The notes under the pieces are model-generated. The model saw only the letters and a list, made by a program, of their open reading frames with translations. It was not told where the DNA came from and did not search any database. Of a stretch of 64,000 nucleotides of DNA, positions 1-7,804 are shown piece by piece. Each line of letters opens with the position of its first letter. Within the stretch, counting starts at the first letter, position 1. A program made the position numbers and the translations under genes. Source of the stretch: JAMDEO01 sp963775295 (GTDB lineage Bacteria; Actinomycetota; Thermoleophilia; RBG-16-64-13); assembly GCA_963775295.1 (NCBI GenBank), contig CAVZIK010000006.1, forward strand, positions 620,001-684,000, in the 5' to 3' direction.

Positions 1-1368
1 CGACAGCGTGTTAAAGCGCCGCACCCCCCAGGAACTGAGCGCCGATAGGCCGACGACCATTCCCACCATTCGCGACACCGTTACCAGCGCGGAGCCGGTT
101 GCCATCCAGCGCGGTCCCACCGACGAGATGACACTCGCGCCTATCGGACCTATCACCAAGCCGAAGCCGAGTCCGCTGACGATCAGGTCTCTCGTCATGA
201 CCAGGTTCGTCGGCTGCACCGGCCAGCGGCTCACGAGGAAGTAGCCTCCCGCCGCGATGAGGAACCCGAGCACTGCGGTCATGCGATAGCCCACCAGGTC
301 GGCTAGCCAGCCGCCGAAGACGGCGCCCACCGGGATCATCAAAGTTAGCCGGATCAGCAGCAGGCCACCTTGGATCTCAGTCATCCCAAATAGAGTGTAT
401 GCGTAAAGGGGGATCTCGACCATCCCGATGATCAGCGCCGCCCCCACCAGAAGGTGCGCGAAATTCGCGGCCGCAAATGGCGTTCGTTTGAAGAAATCGA
501 GGCGGATCAAAGGTCGTTCGTGCTTGCGCTCGAAAAGCACGAAGAGGATGAACGAGACGACGCTCACTGTCAACCATTGCCAGCGGACCGGGGTCCCCGA
601 CGCGGCCGCCGTGCTGCTCACCGTCTGGGTCCCAGTGCCCAGACCAATTGTGATCCCGGCAAGTGCCAGAGCCATTAGGGCTGCGCCGACGTAGTCCACA
701 CGGCCGCGCTGCCACCAGCGTCGGCGTGTGGTACTGGCGGCCGAGTCGTCGTCTGCCTCCATCGACAGGATCGGCGTCGCCCCCGGGCGGAGCAGACGCC
801 AGCACACCGCGATGAGGATAAGGCAAAGGGGGACGTTGACGAGGAAGATTAGACGCCAACTCCAGAGACTTGCCAGCGCGGCCCCGTATATCGGCCCCAA
901 CACGCCGCCCGCTTCCGCCGAGCCTCCTATGATTCCCAAGATCAAGGCCCTGCGCCGCGCCGGAAACATGTCTGCCGAGGACGCCATGGCGATCGGCACC
1001 AGGGCTCCACCCCCAGCGGCCTGTACCACGCGGGCAGTGACGAACAGATCTAGTCGGGTAAGAAACACGCAGAAAGCACTGCCGACCATGAACAGCACAA
1101 GGGCCAGCACGTACATGGGCCGCCGCCCCCAGACGTCCGCCAGCCGTCCGAACAGGGGCATCGCGACGGTGTAGCCGAGTAGGTAACCGGTGATGATCCA
1201 GCCCGCATCGTTAATGTTTCTCACATCGATGTACAGAGTGCGCATGATGGAGGGCATTACAGTGAGGACCATAGTCTGATCGAGCGCGGCCACGAACACG
1301 GCTGCGCACAGAGCCACCATGGCAAAGATCACTCGACGAGGGACCCTCGTGGCCACGGCCTCGTTCAT
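1..1368 (-). CDS. MFS exporter, DHA2 (EmrB/QacA, P55-like) family, 3' end cut by window edge
   Basis: The reading frame stays open from an ATG at 1368 to base 1 (456 codons, no stop), so the C-terminus lies outside the window. The translation is a polytopic membrane protein. Near residue 22 the first helix carries a VAALDQTMV motif; the loop after helix 2 has the major-facilitator motif A (GRLADVWGRRPMYV). About 12 hydrophobic segments are present before the edge, as expected for a 14-helix DHA2 proton-driven drug or lipid exporter. It starts 20 bases after the stop of an LprG-like lipoprotein gene on the same strand. That pairing is the arrangement of mycobacterial lprG and the P55 exporter, where the two proteins work together in lipid/lipoglycan export and drug tolerance. 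The family is clear; the substrate is inferred. Confidence 0.88.
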   Translation of the reverse strand, partial: MNEAVATRVPRRVIFAMVALCAAVFVAALDQTMVLTVMPSIMRTLYIDVRNINDAGWIITGYLLGYTVAMPLFGRLADVWGRRPMYVLALVLFMVGSAFCVFLTRLDLFVTARVVQAAGGGALVPIAMASSADMFPARRRALILGIIGGSAEAGGVLGPIYGAALASLWSWRLIFLVNVPLCLILIAVCWRLLRPGATPILSMEADDDSAASTTRRRWWQRGRVDYVGAALMALALAGITIGLGTGTQTVSSTAAASGTPVRWQWLTVSVVSFILFVLFERKHERPLIRLDFFKRTPFAAANFAHLLVGAALIIGMVEIPLYAYTLFGMTEIQGGLLLIRLTLMIPVGAVFGGWLADLVGYRMTAVLGFLIAAGGYFLVSRWPVQPTNLVMTRDLIVSGLGFGLVIGPIGASVISSVGPRWMATGSALVTVSRMVGMVVGLSALSSWGVRRFNTLS

Positions 1369-1388
1369 GGCCGCCCATTCGCGCACGA

Positions 1389-2114
1389 CTATTGCGGGGG
1401 CTTGATGTCTACGAAGGTATTGAGGTTAGAGAGGACGATGCTCCGCCAGATGCTCTTGTCCTCGGTAGTCGTCGCAGGTCCGTGGATATCGACTTCATAG
1501 ACGAGACTGTCGCTCACCCCTATCCAGACGTCGGTGGGGAAGGGGGTCGCGGTGCTCACGGCCCCGGCGATCGCGGCCACGTCAGTGGACGCCGCCGTGC
1601 CAGCGATGTGGTAGGTCTGCACGCCGCCCTTCTTCTCCTGGCCGACGTAAGACGTGCCCGTGAGTTGATCCAGGATGCGGATGGTTCCCGCATTGAGATT
1701 GAGGCTTCCAACGGGGCTGTCCTTGACGGCCACCGATTGGAACTTCTGAGTCAACGGATTCTGGATGTACTGAGTCTGGCCGATCTCCACGAATTTCAAG
1801 GACAGCGGGATACCACTCTCCGTCACGTCGAGAGTTGCCTGCATGTCGCCCTTCGAGTTCACGTCGCCGATTATCCGATCGATCTCCAGACTGCTGCCGG
1901 GTTGGGCATTCGAAGGCCTATGAACCTCGTAGACGAAGTGAAAGCCCTGGATCTTCTTCATATTGGTGGAAGCTTGTGCCAGCACGGTCTTGGGATCGAC
2001 CGATTTTGACCCTCCGCATGCAGCCACCGAAAGAAAGAGAACCAGCAATACGACGAAAGCCAGCACCACTCGAACGGCAATCGAACGGGCGCGGGACTGG
2101 ACGTGAATTCTCAT
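1389..2114 (-). CDS. LprG/LppX-like lipoprotein
   Basis: 241 residues. The N-terminus has basic residues, a long hydrophobic stretch and a lipobox ending SVAAC|GG, with the acylated cysteine near residue 33, so it should be a lipoprotein on the outer face of the cytoplasmic membrane. The rest fits the LppX/LprA/F/G family: 'KTVLAQASTNMKKIQGFHF' at the start of the mature part, a 'GDVNSKGDMQATLDV' strand, and a late 'VWIGVSDSLVYEVDI' segment. Members bind acylated lipids in a large cavity. The downstream gene encodes a DHA2 exporter, the usual partner of LprG in mycobacteria. I chose the ATG at 2114; the frame runs 40 codons further upstream, but that part lacks signal-peptide character and a promoter sits just before 2114. 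Confidence 0.8.
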   Translation of the reverse strand: MRIHVQSRARSIAVRVVLAFVVLLVLFLSVAACGGSKSVDPKTVLAQASTNMKKIQGFHFVYEVHRPSNAQPGSSLEIDRIIGDVNSKGDMQATLDVTESGIPLSLKFVEIGQTQYIQNPLTQKFQSVAVKDSPVGSLNLNAGTIRILDQLTGTSYVGQEKKGGVQTYHIAGTAASTDVAAIAGAVSTATPFPTDVWIGVSDSLVYEVDIHGPATTTEDKSIWRSIVLSNLNTFVDIKPPQ

Positions 2115-2115
2115 G

Positions 2116-2130
2116 GACCCATTATGGGTC
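2116..2130. promoter_or_regulatory. 15-bp palindrome over the lipoprotein promoter
   Basis: GACCCAT-T-ATGGGTC is a perfect inverted repeat with a one-base centre. It lies directly before the lipoprotein start codon and covers its predicted -10 box, a good position for a repressor operator. No regulator gene is adjacent. Confidence 0.45.
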
Positions 2131-2149
2131 AACGCTGAGCGGCGGACAA
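2121..2149 (-). promoter_or_regulatory. Promoter of lipoprotein-exporter operon, probably leaderless
   Basis: On the minus strand a TTGTCC (2149-2144) and a CATAAT (2126-2121) are separated by exactly 17 bases. The start codon follows the -10 box after only six bases, and no Shine-Dalgarno sequence is visible. Transcription would therefore start at or next to the ATG. Confidence 0.5.
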
Positions 2150-2186
2150 GTTCGAATCGCTTGGAAAGACGCCCCCGCTCACTCCT

Positions 2187-2195
2187 TGCTACAAT
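2187..2195 (+). promoter_or_regulatory. Extended -10 promoter for the unknown gene at 2233
   Basis: TGC followed by TACAAT is an extended -10 element. Transcription would start near 2202, leaving a leader of about 30 bases that contains an AGGGG ribosome site before the ATG at 2233. A good -35 box is not evident. Confidence 0.45.
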
Positions 2196-2232
2196 GTCGG
2201 CAGAAAGATCCCTCGAATATCCAGGGGTATCC

Positions 2233-2706
2233 ATGGCGCCAGAGAATCGTCACGCGCATCCGAATTATTCATCCGGCGAGGACTATATTCTCGAGTTCCG
2301 CAGTTTCCGCTACGGATTTAACAGCGTTGACTTTGCCCAGCGCGTGGAGATGGCCGCCATCGAGTTGGGCCTCGTGATGCCGGGGGTACTCAGGCACGAC
2401 GAGTGTGCCGACTTGGTGCAACTGGTCTCAGGGGGCAGCATCGATTTTCCCGTGAGCCCTTTGGGTGAATACCTTGTGCAGCGCGGCGACGAAATACTTA
2501 CGCTGCACGGTGAATGTCTTGTGTACTGGCTGCGCGAACTGGTATTCCGCGGTGCTTGGCTCGATCTTCGTCTCATAGAGGGACAGCTCGAGGCAGCCTT
2601 CGACGACGATCAGTGCGCGTTCGTCTATTACCCTACCGGACATCGCTCCCGACAGATCGGTCCCCCGCCGCATCCCTCCTGGCAAGAGGTGGCTTACACT
2701 CGTTGA
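2233..2706 (+). CDS. Uncharacterised acidic protein (157 aa)
   Basis: I do not recognise a family. The ATG at 2233 has an AGGGG ribosome site five bases upstream. A longer reading frame begins at 2113 but would run through the promoter and has no matching site. The product is soluble, without signal peptide or membrane segment. It is rich in Leu, Glu and Asp, with a helical region 'FAQRVEMAAIELGLVMPGV' and a C-terminal stretch that turns proline-rich (IGPPPHPSW). Its stop overlaps the start of the next gene (TGATG), so the two are translationally coupled and probably act together. A short-chain dehydrogenase follows in the same operon. Confidence 0.6.
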   Translation: MAPENRHAHPNYSSGEDYILEFRSFRYGFNSVDFAQRVEMAAIELGLVMPGVLRHDECADLVQLVSGGSIDFPVSPLGEYLVQRGDEILTLHGECLVYWLRELVFRGAWLDLRLIEGQLEAAFDDDQCAFVYYPTGHRSRQIGPPPHPSWQEVAYTR

Positions 2707-3068
2707 TGGCTCCGGACTTGCAGGGCCTTCGTCTGGGCCTCAAGAGAACCTTCACCGATTACTACGTGGCTCTTCGCTCTCCGGGCATCGCCGATCCCAC
2801 CGAGTCATTCGCCGTCTGCTACGAGTATCTCTCGGAGCTACGGGCACAGCTGGGACACGAGGAGTTCATGTACCGGCTGGATGACGAGACCGTGCATCTG
2901 GCCGGGCAGGTGGAGCAAGATCTCAGGCACAAGACGCGCAGGAGCGTGGACCCGTCCTTCGTCTCGGATCCCGCGCTCAGCGACGATCTCGAGGACCGCT
3001 TGCGGGAGTGCTTCGAGTCCGCTCTGGGGCGGCTCGAGGGTGCCAACGTCGGGGAGGAGGTCGAATAG
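2706..3068 (+). CDS. Uncharacterised helical protein (120 aa)
   Basis: The start codon shares bases with the stop of the preceding gene. The product is small, soluble and strongly charged, and is predicted to be mostly helical (for example 'GLRLGLKRTFTDYYVAL' and 'LEDRLRECFESALGRLEGA'). I recognise no motif. The next gene, a dehydrogenase, starts one base after its stop, so the three genes from 2233 form one tight operon. A regulatory or accessory role for the dehydrogenase is possible, but the sequence does not show one. Confidence 0.6.
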   Translation: MAPDLQGLRLGLKRTFTDYYVALRSPGIADPTESFAVCYEYLSELRAQLGHEEFMYRLDDETVHLAGQVEQDLRHKTRRSVDPSFVSDPALSDDLEDRLRECFESALGRLEGANVGEEVE

Positions 3069-3069
3069 C

Positions 3070-3879
3070 GTGGGACGACGGCTCGACGACAAAGTGGCGG
3101 TAGTTTGCGGCGCCGGGAGCGGAATCGGCAGGGAGACGGCGCTGGTACTGGCGCGAGCCGGGGCTACGGTGGTAGCCGCTGCCCGCCGCGAGGAAGGTTG
3201 CGCGGCTCTGGTCGAACTCGTCCGGTCCGAGGGAGGCTTGGCCCATGCGCTGGCAGCCGACATCGGGGACTGGACGCAGGCCCAGCGCCTGGCCCAGGAG
3301 ACCGAAATGCGATGCGGTTCCGCGGACATTCTCGTCGTCACCGCCGGAGTGGTCCGACCTGCGGGGAAGACCTGGGAGGTGGCGCCCACGGAGTGGGCGC
3401 AGAACGTGCAGGTCAACCTCTTGGGGGCATTTCATGCCGCTCGCGCCTTTCTTCCGGCGATGGTTGCCCGGCGGAGTGGGGTAGTCGTGCTCGTGTCCAG
3501 TGTGGCCGTCAAAGTCGCCACGCCAGGCTGGGGGGCGTACGGGGCGTCGAAGGCTGGAATTGACTTCCTGGGCCGTATGATGCAAACGGAGTTGGATCTG
3601 GACGAACTGCCGGTTCGGGTTCATGTCGCTTATCCTGGGGTTGTGGACACGCCCATGCAGGAAACCATTCGTACTTTCTCAGAAAAGGAATTCCCCAGCG
3701 TGGAAGTCTTCCGGCGCATGCGCGAAAAGGGTAGGCTTCGTCCGGTCAGGCAGCCTGCGGATCTCATCTGGTGGTTGACGACTCCTATGGCGGCTAATCT
3801 CAAGGGGCAGATCGCCGATCTGGACGATCCCGCCATCCGCGAGAGAGTGTCGGCCGATCTTGCGCTCGAGCCTTTCTAG
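3070..3879 (+). CDS. Short-chain dehydrogenase/reductase
   Basis: 269 residues from a GTG at 3070, with GGAGGAGG about 10 bases before it. It is a classical SDR: nucleotide-binding GAGSGIGRETA near residue 15, a serine in 'VVLVSSVAV', and the catalytic YGASK motif near residue 158. The usual NNAG is replaced by 'VVTAGV'. After the active site 'YPGVVDTPMQ' is typical of the family. It should be a cytoplasmic NAD(P)-dependent oxidoreductase of an alcohol or ketone; the substrate cannot be read from the sequence. It is the last gene of the operon with the two unknown genes upstream. Confidence 0.85.
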   Translation: MGRRLDDKVAVVCGAGSGIGRETALVLARAGATVVAAARREEGCAALVELVRSEGGLAHALAADIGDWTQAQRLAQETEMRCGSADILVVTAGVVRPAGKTWEVAPTEWAQNVQVNLLGAFHAARAFLPAMVARRSGVVVLVSSVAVKVATPGWGAYGASKAGIDFLGRMMQTELDLDELPVRVHVAYPGVVDTPMQETIRTFSEKEFPSVEVFRRMREKGRLRPVRQPADLIWWLTTPMAANLKGQIADLDDPAIRERVSADLALEPF

Positions 3880-3932
3880 AGCACAGGGTTGCGCCGGGAG
3901 CCGCGCACCGATGACCAGTTGCACCTTTCCCG

Positions 3933-3948
3933 CCGACCGTTCGGTCGG
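3933..3948 (+). terminator. Hairpin after the dehydrogenase operon
   Basis: CCGACCG-TT-CGGTCGG is a perfect 7-bp stem with a two-base loop, 53 bases after the dehydrogenase stop. No run of T follows, so intrinsic termination is uncertain. The remaining intergenic sequence to 4134 holds nothing else I can support. Confidence 0.35.
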
Positions 3949-4134
3949 GCGCCTTGCTCGCTCGTTGCGCCTTCTCGGGTAAGGCATCGCCTGGGATTTC
4001 GTGGCGCTCGGGGTCAGTTGCCGAAACGCGAGGCAGCGGAGGGCCGCATTCTTCTCACGAGTGACACTTCGCTTGTCCAACGCCGCCGGGTTGGGTTTTG
4101 GAGGTTGGGCATTCATGCTTCTTTCATCCGGCGC

Positions 4135-4143
4135 TGCTAGAAT
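4135..4143 (+). promoter_or_regulatory. Extended -10 promoter, leaderless DedA gene
   Basis: TGC-TAGAAT ends eight bases before the ATG at 4152 and there is no ribosome site between them. Transcription is expected to start at or beside the start codon. The same TGCTAGA-type element with the same spacing precedes the gene at 10151. Confidence 0.5.
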
Positions 4144-4151
4144 ACGGCCCC

Positions 4152-4802
4152 ATGAGCTTCTTCCAGAACTGGCTTATTCCGCTGCTCGAGAATCACGGTC
4201 TGCTGATCGTCTTTCTGACGATGATGGCCGAGAGCGCTTGTATCCTCATTCCCAGCGAGATCGTGGTGCCGTATGGCGGGTTCCTTGCCGCGCAGGGTCA
4301 CACCCACCTTTGGGCAGTTATCGTCGTGGCTTGCGCCGCCAACTTGGTGGGTTCAAGCATCGCCTACTTCGTGGGGCGCTACGGTGGACGCGCGCTTTTT
4401 CTCAAGTATGGACGGTACGTCCTTGTTTCTCCGCACCATCTCGACAAGGCCGAAGGCTGGTTCGATCGCCGCGGCGAAGTAACCGTCTTCTTCACCCGTA
4501 TGATGCCCGGGGTTCGTACCTTCATCTCTCTTCCGGCGGGCATCGCAAGGATGAACGTGGGCAAGTTCTTGCTCTACTCCGCTCTGGGATCGATCCCTTG
4601 GAACATCGGGCTGGCCTATTTGGGCTACGGGGCGGGCAAGGCCGCGGGGGCAAACGCCTGGGAGAATCTGCAGGCACAGTTCAGCCGCTATAACGAGATC
4701 TTCTACATTGTCTTGGCCGTGTTTGTAGTCGCCGTTATCTCTTACGGGATTTGGCACTTGCGGCGCCGGAAGAATCGGCGTCAGGCCGACGTCACGGAGT
4801 AG
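4152..4802 (+). CDS. DedA family membrane protein (VTT domain)
   Basis: 216 residues. The layout is that of DedA/SNARE-associated proteins: an N-terminal hydrophobic re-entrant segment with 'ESACILIPSEIVVPYGGFLA', then 'FVGRYGGRALFLKYGRYV', the conserved 'FFTRMMPGVRTFISLPAGI' region with its essential arginine, and two C-terminal membrane helices ending in a basic tail (RRRKNRR). Family members work in membrane lipid homeostasis; several are undecaprenyl-phosphate or phospholipid flippases driven by the proton gradient. Glu and Arg residues important for that transport are present. The gene stands alone; its neighbour across 4803 is transcribed toward it. Confidence 0.88.
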   Translation: MSFFQNWLIPLLENHGLLIVFLTMMAESACILIPSEIVVPYGGFLAAQGHTHLWAVIVVACAANLVGSSIAYFVGRYGGRALFLKYGRYVLVSPHHLDKAEGWFDRRGEVTVFFTRMMPGVRTFISLPAGIARMNVGKFLLYSALGSIPWNIGLAYLGYGAGKAAGANAWENLQAQFSRYNEIFYIVLAVFVVAVISYGIWHLRRRKNRRQADVTE

Positions 4803-4812
4803 GCGAGAGCAG

Positions 4813-5646
4813 CTAGGAGAGGACCTTCGAGAGGAAGATCTTGGTCCGTTCCTCGCGCGGATTGACCAGAACCTCTTCCGGGGATCCCTGCTCCACGATC
4901 ACGCCGCCGTCCATGAGTGCCACGCCGTCGGCGACCTCTTTTGCGAAGCCGATTTCGTGCGTGACTACGACCATGGTCATTCCCTCGCGGGCCAGGTTCT
5001 TCATGACATCGAGCACCTCACCCACCAGTTCGGGGTCTAGCGCCGACGTGGGTTCGTCGAACAGCATAAGCTTCGGTTTCATGGCCAGCGCCCTCGCTAT
5101 CGCGACCCGCTGCTGCTGCCCGCCGGAAAGCTGACCCGGGTAGACGTCGAGCTTGTCCTGAAGGCCCACCCGGACCAACAAGGCCTCGGCATCCTTCTCA
5201 GCCTGTTTCCTGTTGAGGCGCTTGACCCTAATGGGGGCCTCCATCACGTTCTCGATGGCGGTCATATGCGGGAAGAGGTTGAAGCGCTGGAACACCATGC
5301 CGATCTTGGCCCGCTGGCGGGAAACGTCGGAGGACTTCATTTCGTGCAGGGCGGCGCCGCGCTCCTTGTACCCCATGAGTTCTCCATCGACGTAAAGCCT
5401 CCCGGCGTCGATCTTCTCAAGATGGTTGATGCAGCGAAGCAGGGTCGATTTTCCCCCGCCCGAGGGACCGAGCAGAACAAAGGTCTGCTGCGGCTTCACC
5501 AAGAAGTCGACACCCTTGAGCACGTCCAGTCTTCCAAAGGACTTCCATACCTTCTCCGCCTTGACCATCGGTTGTCCGGAGGAGGAGTACTGGGCCAGAT
5601 CCGAGGGTGACGGCTCAGAACGGCGGCTAAAAATTCCCGGGCTCAT
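4813..5646 (-). CDS. Polar amino acid ABC transporter, ATP-binding subunit
   Basis: 277 residues. It has all ABC ATPase signatures in order: Walker A GPSGGGKST, the Q-loop 'MVFQRFNLFPHMT', signature LSGGQQQR, Walker B LMLFDEPTSALDPE and the switch histidine in 'VVVTHEIGFA'. It is of the GlnQ/HisP type, powering uptake of polar amino acids. I prefer the ATG at 5646, which has AGGGGG nine bases upstream; a GTG at 5655 directly abuts that site. Its start lies inside the end of the permease gene, so it is translated from the same message as the permease and binding protein, in the order binding protein, permease, ATPase. Confidence 0.92.
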   Translation of the reverse strand: MSPGIFSRRSEPSPSDLAQYSSSGQPMVKAEKVWKSFGRLDVLKGVDFLVKPQQTFVLLGPSGGGKSTLLRCINHLEKIDAGRLYVDGELMGYKERGAALHEMKSSDVSRQRAKIGMVFQRFNLFPHMTAIENVMEAPIRVKRLNRKQAEKDAEALLVRVGLQDKLDVYPGQLSGGQQQRVAIARALAMKPKLMLFDEPTSALDPELVGEVLDVMKNLAREGMTMVVVTHEIGFAKEVADGVALMDGGVIVEQGSPEEVLVNPREERTKIFLSKVLS

Positions 5647-6616
5647 TGACGTCACCCCCCTTTTGTTGCAGGCGCTTCAGGGCCCGCTTCTCGGCCGACT
5701 CTGCCTCGTGTACTCCGAAGCCTCTACCGAAATAGCCCTCCAGATAGTGCTGACCGATCGTAAACAGAGTGGTGAGGAAGATGTACCAGATGCACGCCAC
5801 GATCAGTAGCGGGAAGATCTTGAAGTTCTGGGAGTAGGCGATGGAGATCTTGGTAAAAAGGTCCCCGCCGGCGATGACGGCCACGAGCGACGTGGTTTTG
5901 AGCATGGAGATCGCCTCGTTGCCCATGGGGGGGATGATCACCCGCATGGACTGCGGCAAGACGATGCGGCGCATAGTCAACGAAGGCGACATTCCCAGCG
6001 ATTGCGCGGCCTCGGTCTGTCCCTTCTCTACGGATATGATCCCGGCGCGTACCAGTTCCGCGGCATACGCCGCTTCGTTGAGACCAAGAGCAAGAATGGC
6101 CGCAACGAAGGCACTGATAATCCGGCTGGAATTGACCTCCGCAAACGTAAAATGTGTGAAAGGGATGCCTAGGAAGAGCCTCGGGTAGAGAATGCCGATG
6201 TTTCCCCAGAGCACGATCTGAACGTAGACCGGAGTCCCGCGGAAGAACCAGATGTACAGCCACGACACCCAGCGGAGCACGTAGTTCGACGACATGCGCA
6301 TGACCGCCAGCAAAGTTCCGCCGACCATACCTATAATCATCGCGATGAACGTGAGTTCAATGGTGACTAGGACCCCGCGGAGAACCAGCTTCCTGAAGAT
6401 CCAATCCTTGATGGTGCCCCACTCGACGTTGGGGTTCTTAATGAAGGAGTAGGCCAGCGCCACAAAAAGGATGAGGATGATGACTGAGGCGATCAGGCGA
6501 CCCCAATGCTTGATTGGGATCGCCTTGATCGCCTCAGGTCGCGCATAGTCCCCGCTATCGCGGCGGTTGATTACCGCCTTCGGCTTGTCTCCAAGTCCTG
6601 GTCCTGCGGGGTCCAA
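5627..6616 (-). CDS. Polar amino acid ABC transporter, permease subunit
   Basis: 329 residues, longer than the usual ~220-residue HisM/GlnP permease because of an N-terminal hydrophilic extension of about 40 residues before the first helix. The core has about five to six membrane helices and the cytoplasmic EAA loop 'EKGQTEAAQSLGMSPSLTMR' that contacts the ATPase. 'WFFRGTPVYVQIVLWGNIG' is typical of His/Glu/Gln permeases. No separate second permease gene is present, so a homodimer is expected. Ten bases separate it from the binding protein gene. Confidence 0.92.
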   Translation of the reverse strand: MDPAGPGLGDKPKAVINRRDSGDYARPEAIKAIPIKHWGRLIASVIILILFVALAYSFIKNPNVEWGTIKDWIFRKLVLRGVLVTIELTFIAMIIGMVGGTLLAVMRMSSNYVLRWVSWLYIWFFRGTPVYVQIVLWGNIGILYPRLFLGIPFTHFTFAEVNSSRIISAFVAAILALGLNEAAYAAELVRAGIISVEKGQTEAAQSLGMSPSLTMRRIVLPQSMRVIIPPMGNEAISMLKTTSLVAVIAGGDLFTKISIAYSQNFKIFPLLIVACIWYIFLTTLFTIGQHYLEGYFGRGFGVHEAESAEKRALKRLQQKGGDVNEPGNF

Positions 6617-6628
6617 GTGATCTAGACC

Positions 6629-7645
6629 TTACTTGCCTTGGTTAATCTGAGAAGATGTCACCGCGACCGGGCCCCAATGATCGGCGATAGTCTTGAGGGT
6701 GCCGTCGTCGATGAGGGCCTGCAGAGCTTTCTGAAGTGCATCACGGAGTTGCGTGTTCGCCTTGAGGACGCCCATGCCCACCGGCGTGGGGTCGTAGCCG
6801 TCGGGATTCGCCGGATCCACTGCCAGCTGGAACACCTTCTGTCCGTTCTTCACCGTCGTGTCGGCGTTGTAGAACGCTGTGGAGCGATCGGTGACGTCGC
6901 AGTCGATGGTGCCGGCCTGCAGAGCGAGGAGCGCATCCGCTTGACCCGGGAACTGTTTAACCGTCATCTTGGTCTTGCCGCTGGAGTTGAGTTCCTCCAA
7001 CATGGCCGCTTGCGTGGTGCCCTTTTCGCATCCAACCTGGAGGCCAGCGAGGGAATCGAGGCTGGTTATGTTCTTGGGATTCCCCGCCAGCGTAATGATG
7101 GCGGTGGTGTCTTCAGCGTAGTCGACGAAGTCGAGCACTTGCTCGCGCTCGGCATTGTCATACATGTCCGACATGGAGACGTCGTACTTCTTGGCTTGAA
7201 TGCCCAGAATGATGCTGTCGAACGCGACTTTGGTGAACTTGAACGGCACGCCCAGTTTTGCCGCCAGGGCTTGCGACAGGTCGTAGTCGAAACCGGTGGG
7301 TTGTTCGGTGTCGCCGACGTAGCCTTCCCACGGCATATAGGGAATGTCACTCGCCACGATAACGCCGCCACTCTGGTTGCTCGCGGGCAGCATAGCCGTG
7401 AGAGTGGGATCGGCCGTGATGCTGGCCAGAATGGTCTGGAGGTCATACGCCGCCGCGGCGGCTGTCGTCGTGGTCTCGCCACCGGCGGCGGCCGTCGTGG
7501 TGGTCTCAGTAGGTGCCGCGGTAGTTGTGGTGACCGCGGGCGCAGTGGTTGTGGTTTCCTCGGCGCTGCCGCAACTGGCGAGTACCGGCACGAGGACCAG
7601 TACCAACACGACCAGCGCTAACAATACAACATGGCTCTTCTTCAA
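6629..7645 (-). CDS. Amino acid ABC transporter, substrate-binding lipoprotein
   Basis: 338 residues from a TTG with AGGAGGG seven bases upstream. A signal peptide ends in lipobox LASC (Cys near residue 25). A low-complexity linker of alternating Thr and Ala/Pro/Gly runs from about residue 30 to 65 and tethers the domain above the membrane. Then comes a family 3 solute-binding fold: 'MPWEGYVGDTEQPTGFDYDL', 'KVAFDSIILGIQAKKYDVSM', 'LAGLQVGCEKGTTQ' and 'VGMGVLKANTQLRDALQKAL'. It binds a polar amino acid outside the cell. Similar Thr-rich linkers are common in Actinobacteria. It heads the operon with permease and ATPase. Confidence 0.92.
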   Translation of the reverse strand: MKKSHVVLLALVVLVLVLVPVLASCGSAEETTTTAPAVTTTTAAPTETTTTAAAGGETTTTAAAAAYDLQTILASITADPTLTAMLPASNQSGGVIVASDIPYMPWEGYVGDTEQPTGFDYDLSQALAAKLGVPFKFTKVAFDSIILGIQAKKYDVSMSDMYDNAEREQVLDFVDYAEDTTAIITLAGNPKNITSLDSLAGLQVGCEKGTTQAAMLEELNSSGKTKMTVKQFPGQADALLALQAGTIDCDVTDRSTAFYNADTTVKNGQKVFQLAVDPANPDGYDPTPVGMGVLKANTQLRDALQKALQALIDDGTLKTIADHWGPVAVTSSQINQGK

Positions 7646-7743
7646 TTCTCGACCCTCCTAGGTAGTTATCCGGGCGCTTGCCTGCGGAAGAAGACACGCG
7701 GTGCCCGGTTCCCCCATCCGCTGTCCAGATGCGCAACATTGAA

Positions 7744-7773
7744 TTGATACCACGTTGTTCCCGCTCTGTCTAA
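7744..7773 (-). promoter_or_regulatory. Candidate promoter of the amino acid importer operon
   Basis: On the minus strand TTAGAC (7773-7768) and TATCAA (7749-7744) are separated by 18 bases, about 100 bases before the TTG start at 7645. On the opposite strand a TATACT at 7787-7792 could drive the divergent radical SAM gene at 7805. Both are matches by eye. Confidence 0.35.
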
Positions 7774-7804
7774 CGTTTCGGGCCGGTATACTACCGTTTC
7801 GATC

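Noticed and set aside
1392..2009. 205-codon open frame on the plus strand over the lipoprotein gene
   Set aside because: It is antisense to the lipoprotein gene, lacks a ribosome site and has the Arg/Gly-rich composition of a GC-rich shadow frame.
4001..4693. 230-codon frame overlapping the DedA gene
   Set aside because: DedA hydrophobic segments and family motifs lie in the other frame, and the start is not preceded by a promoter or ribosome site.
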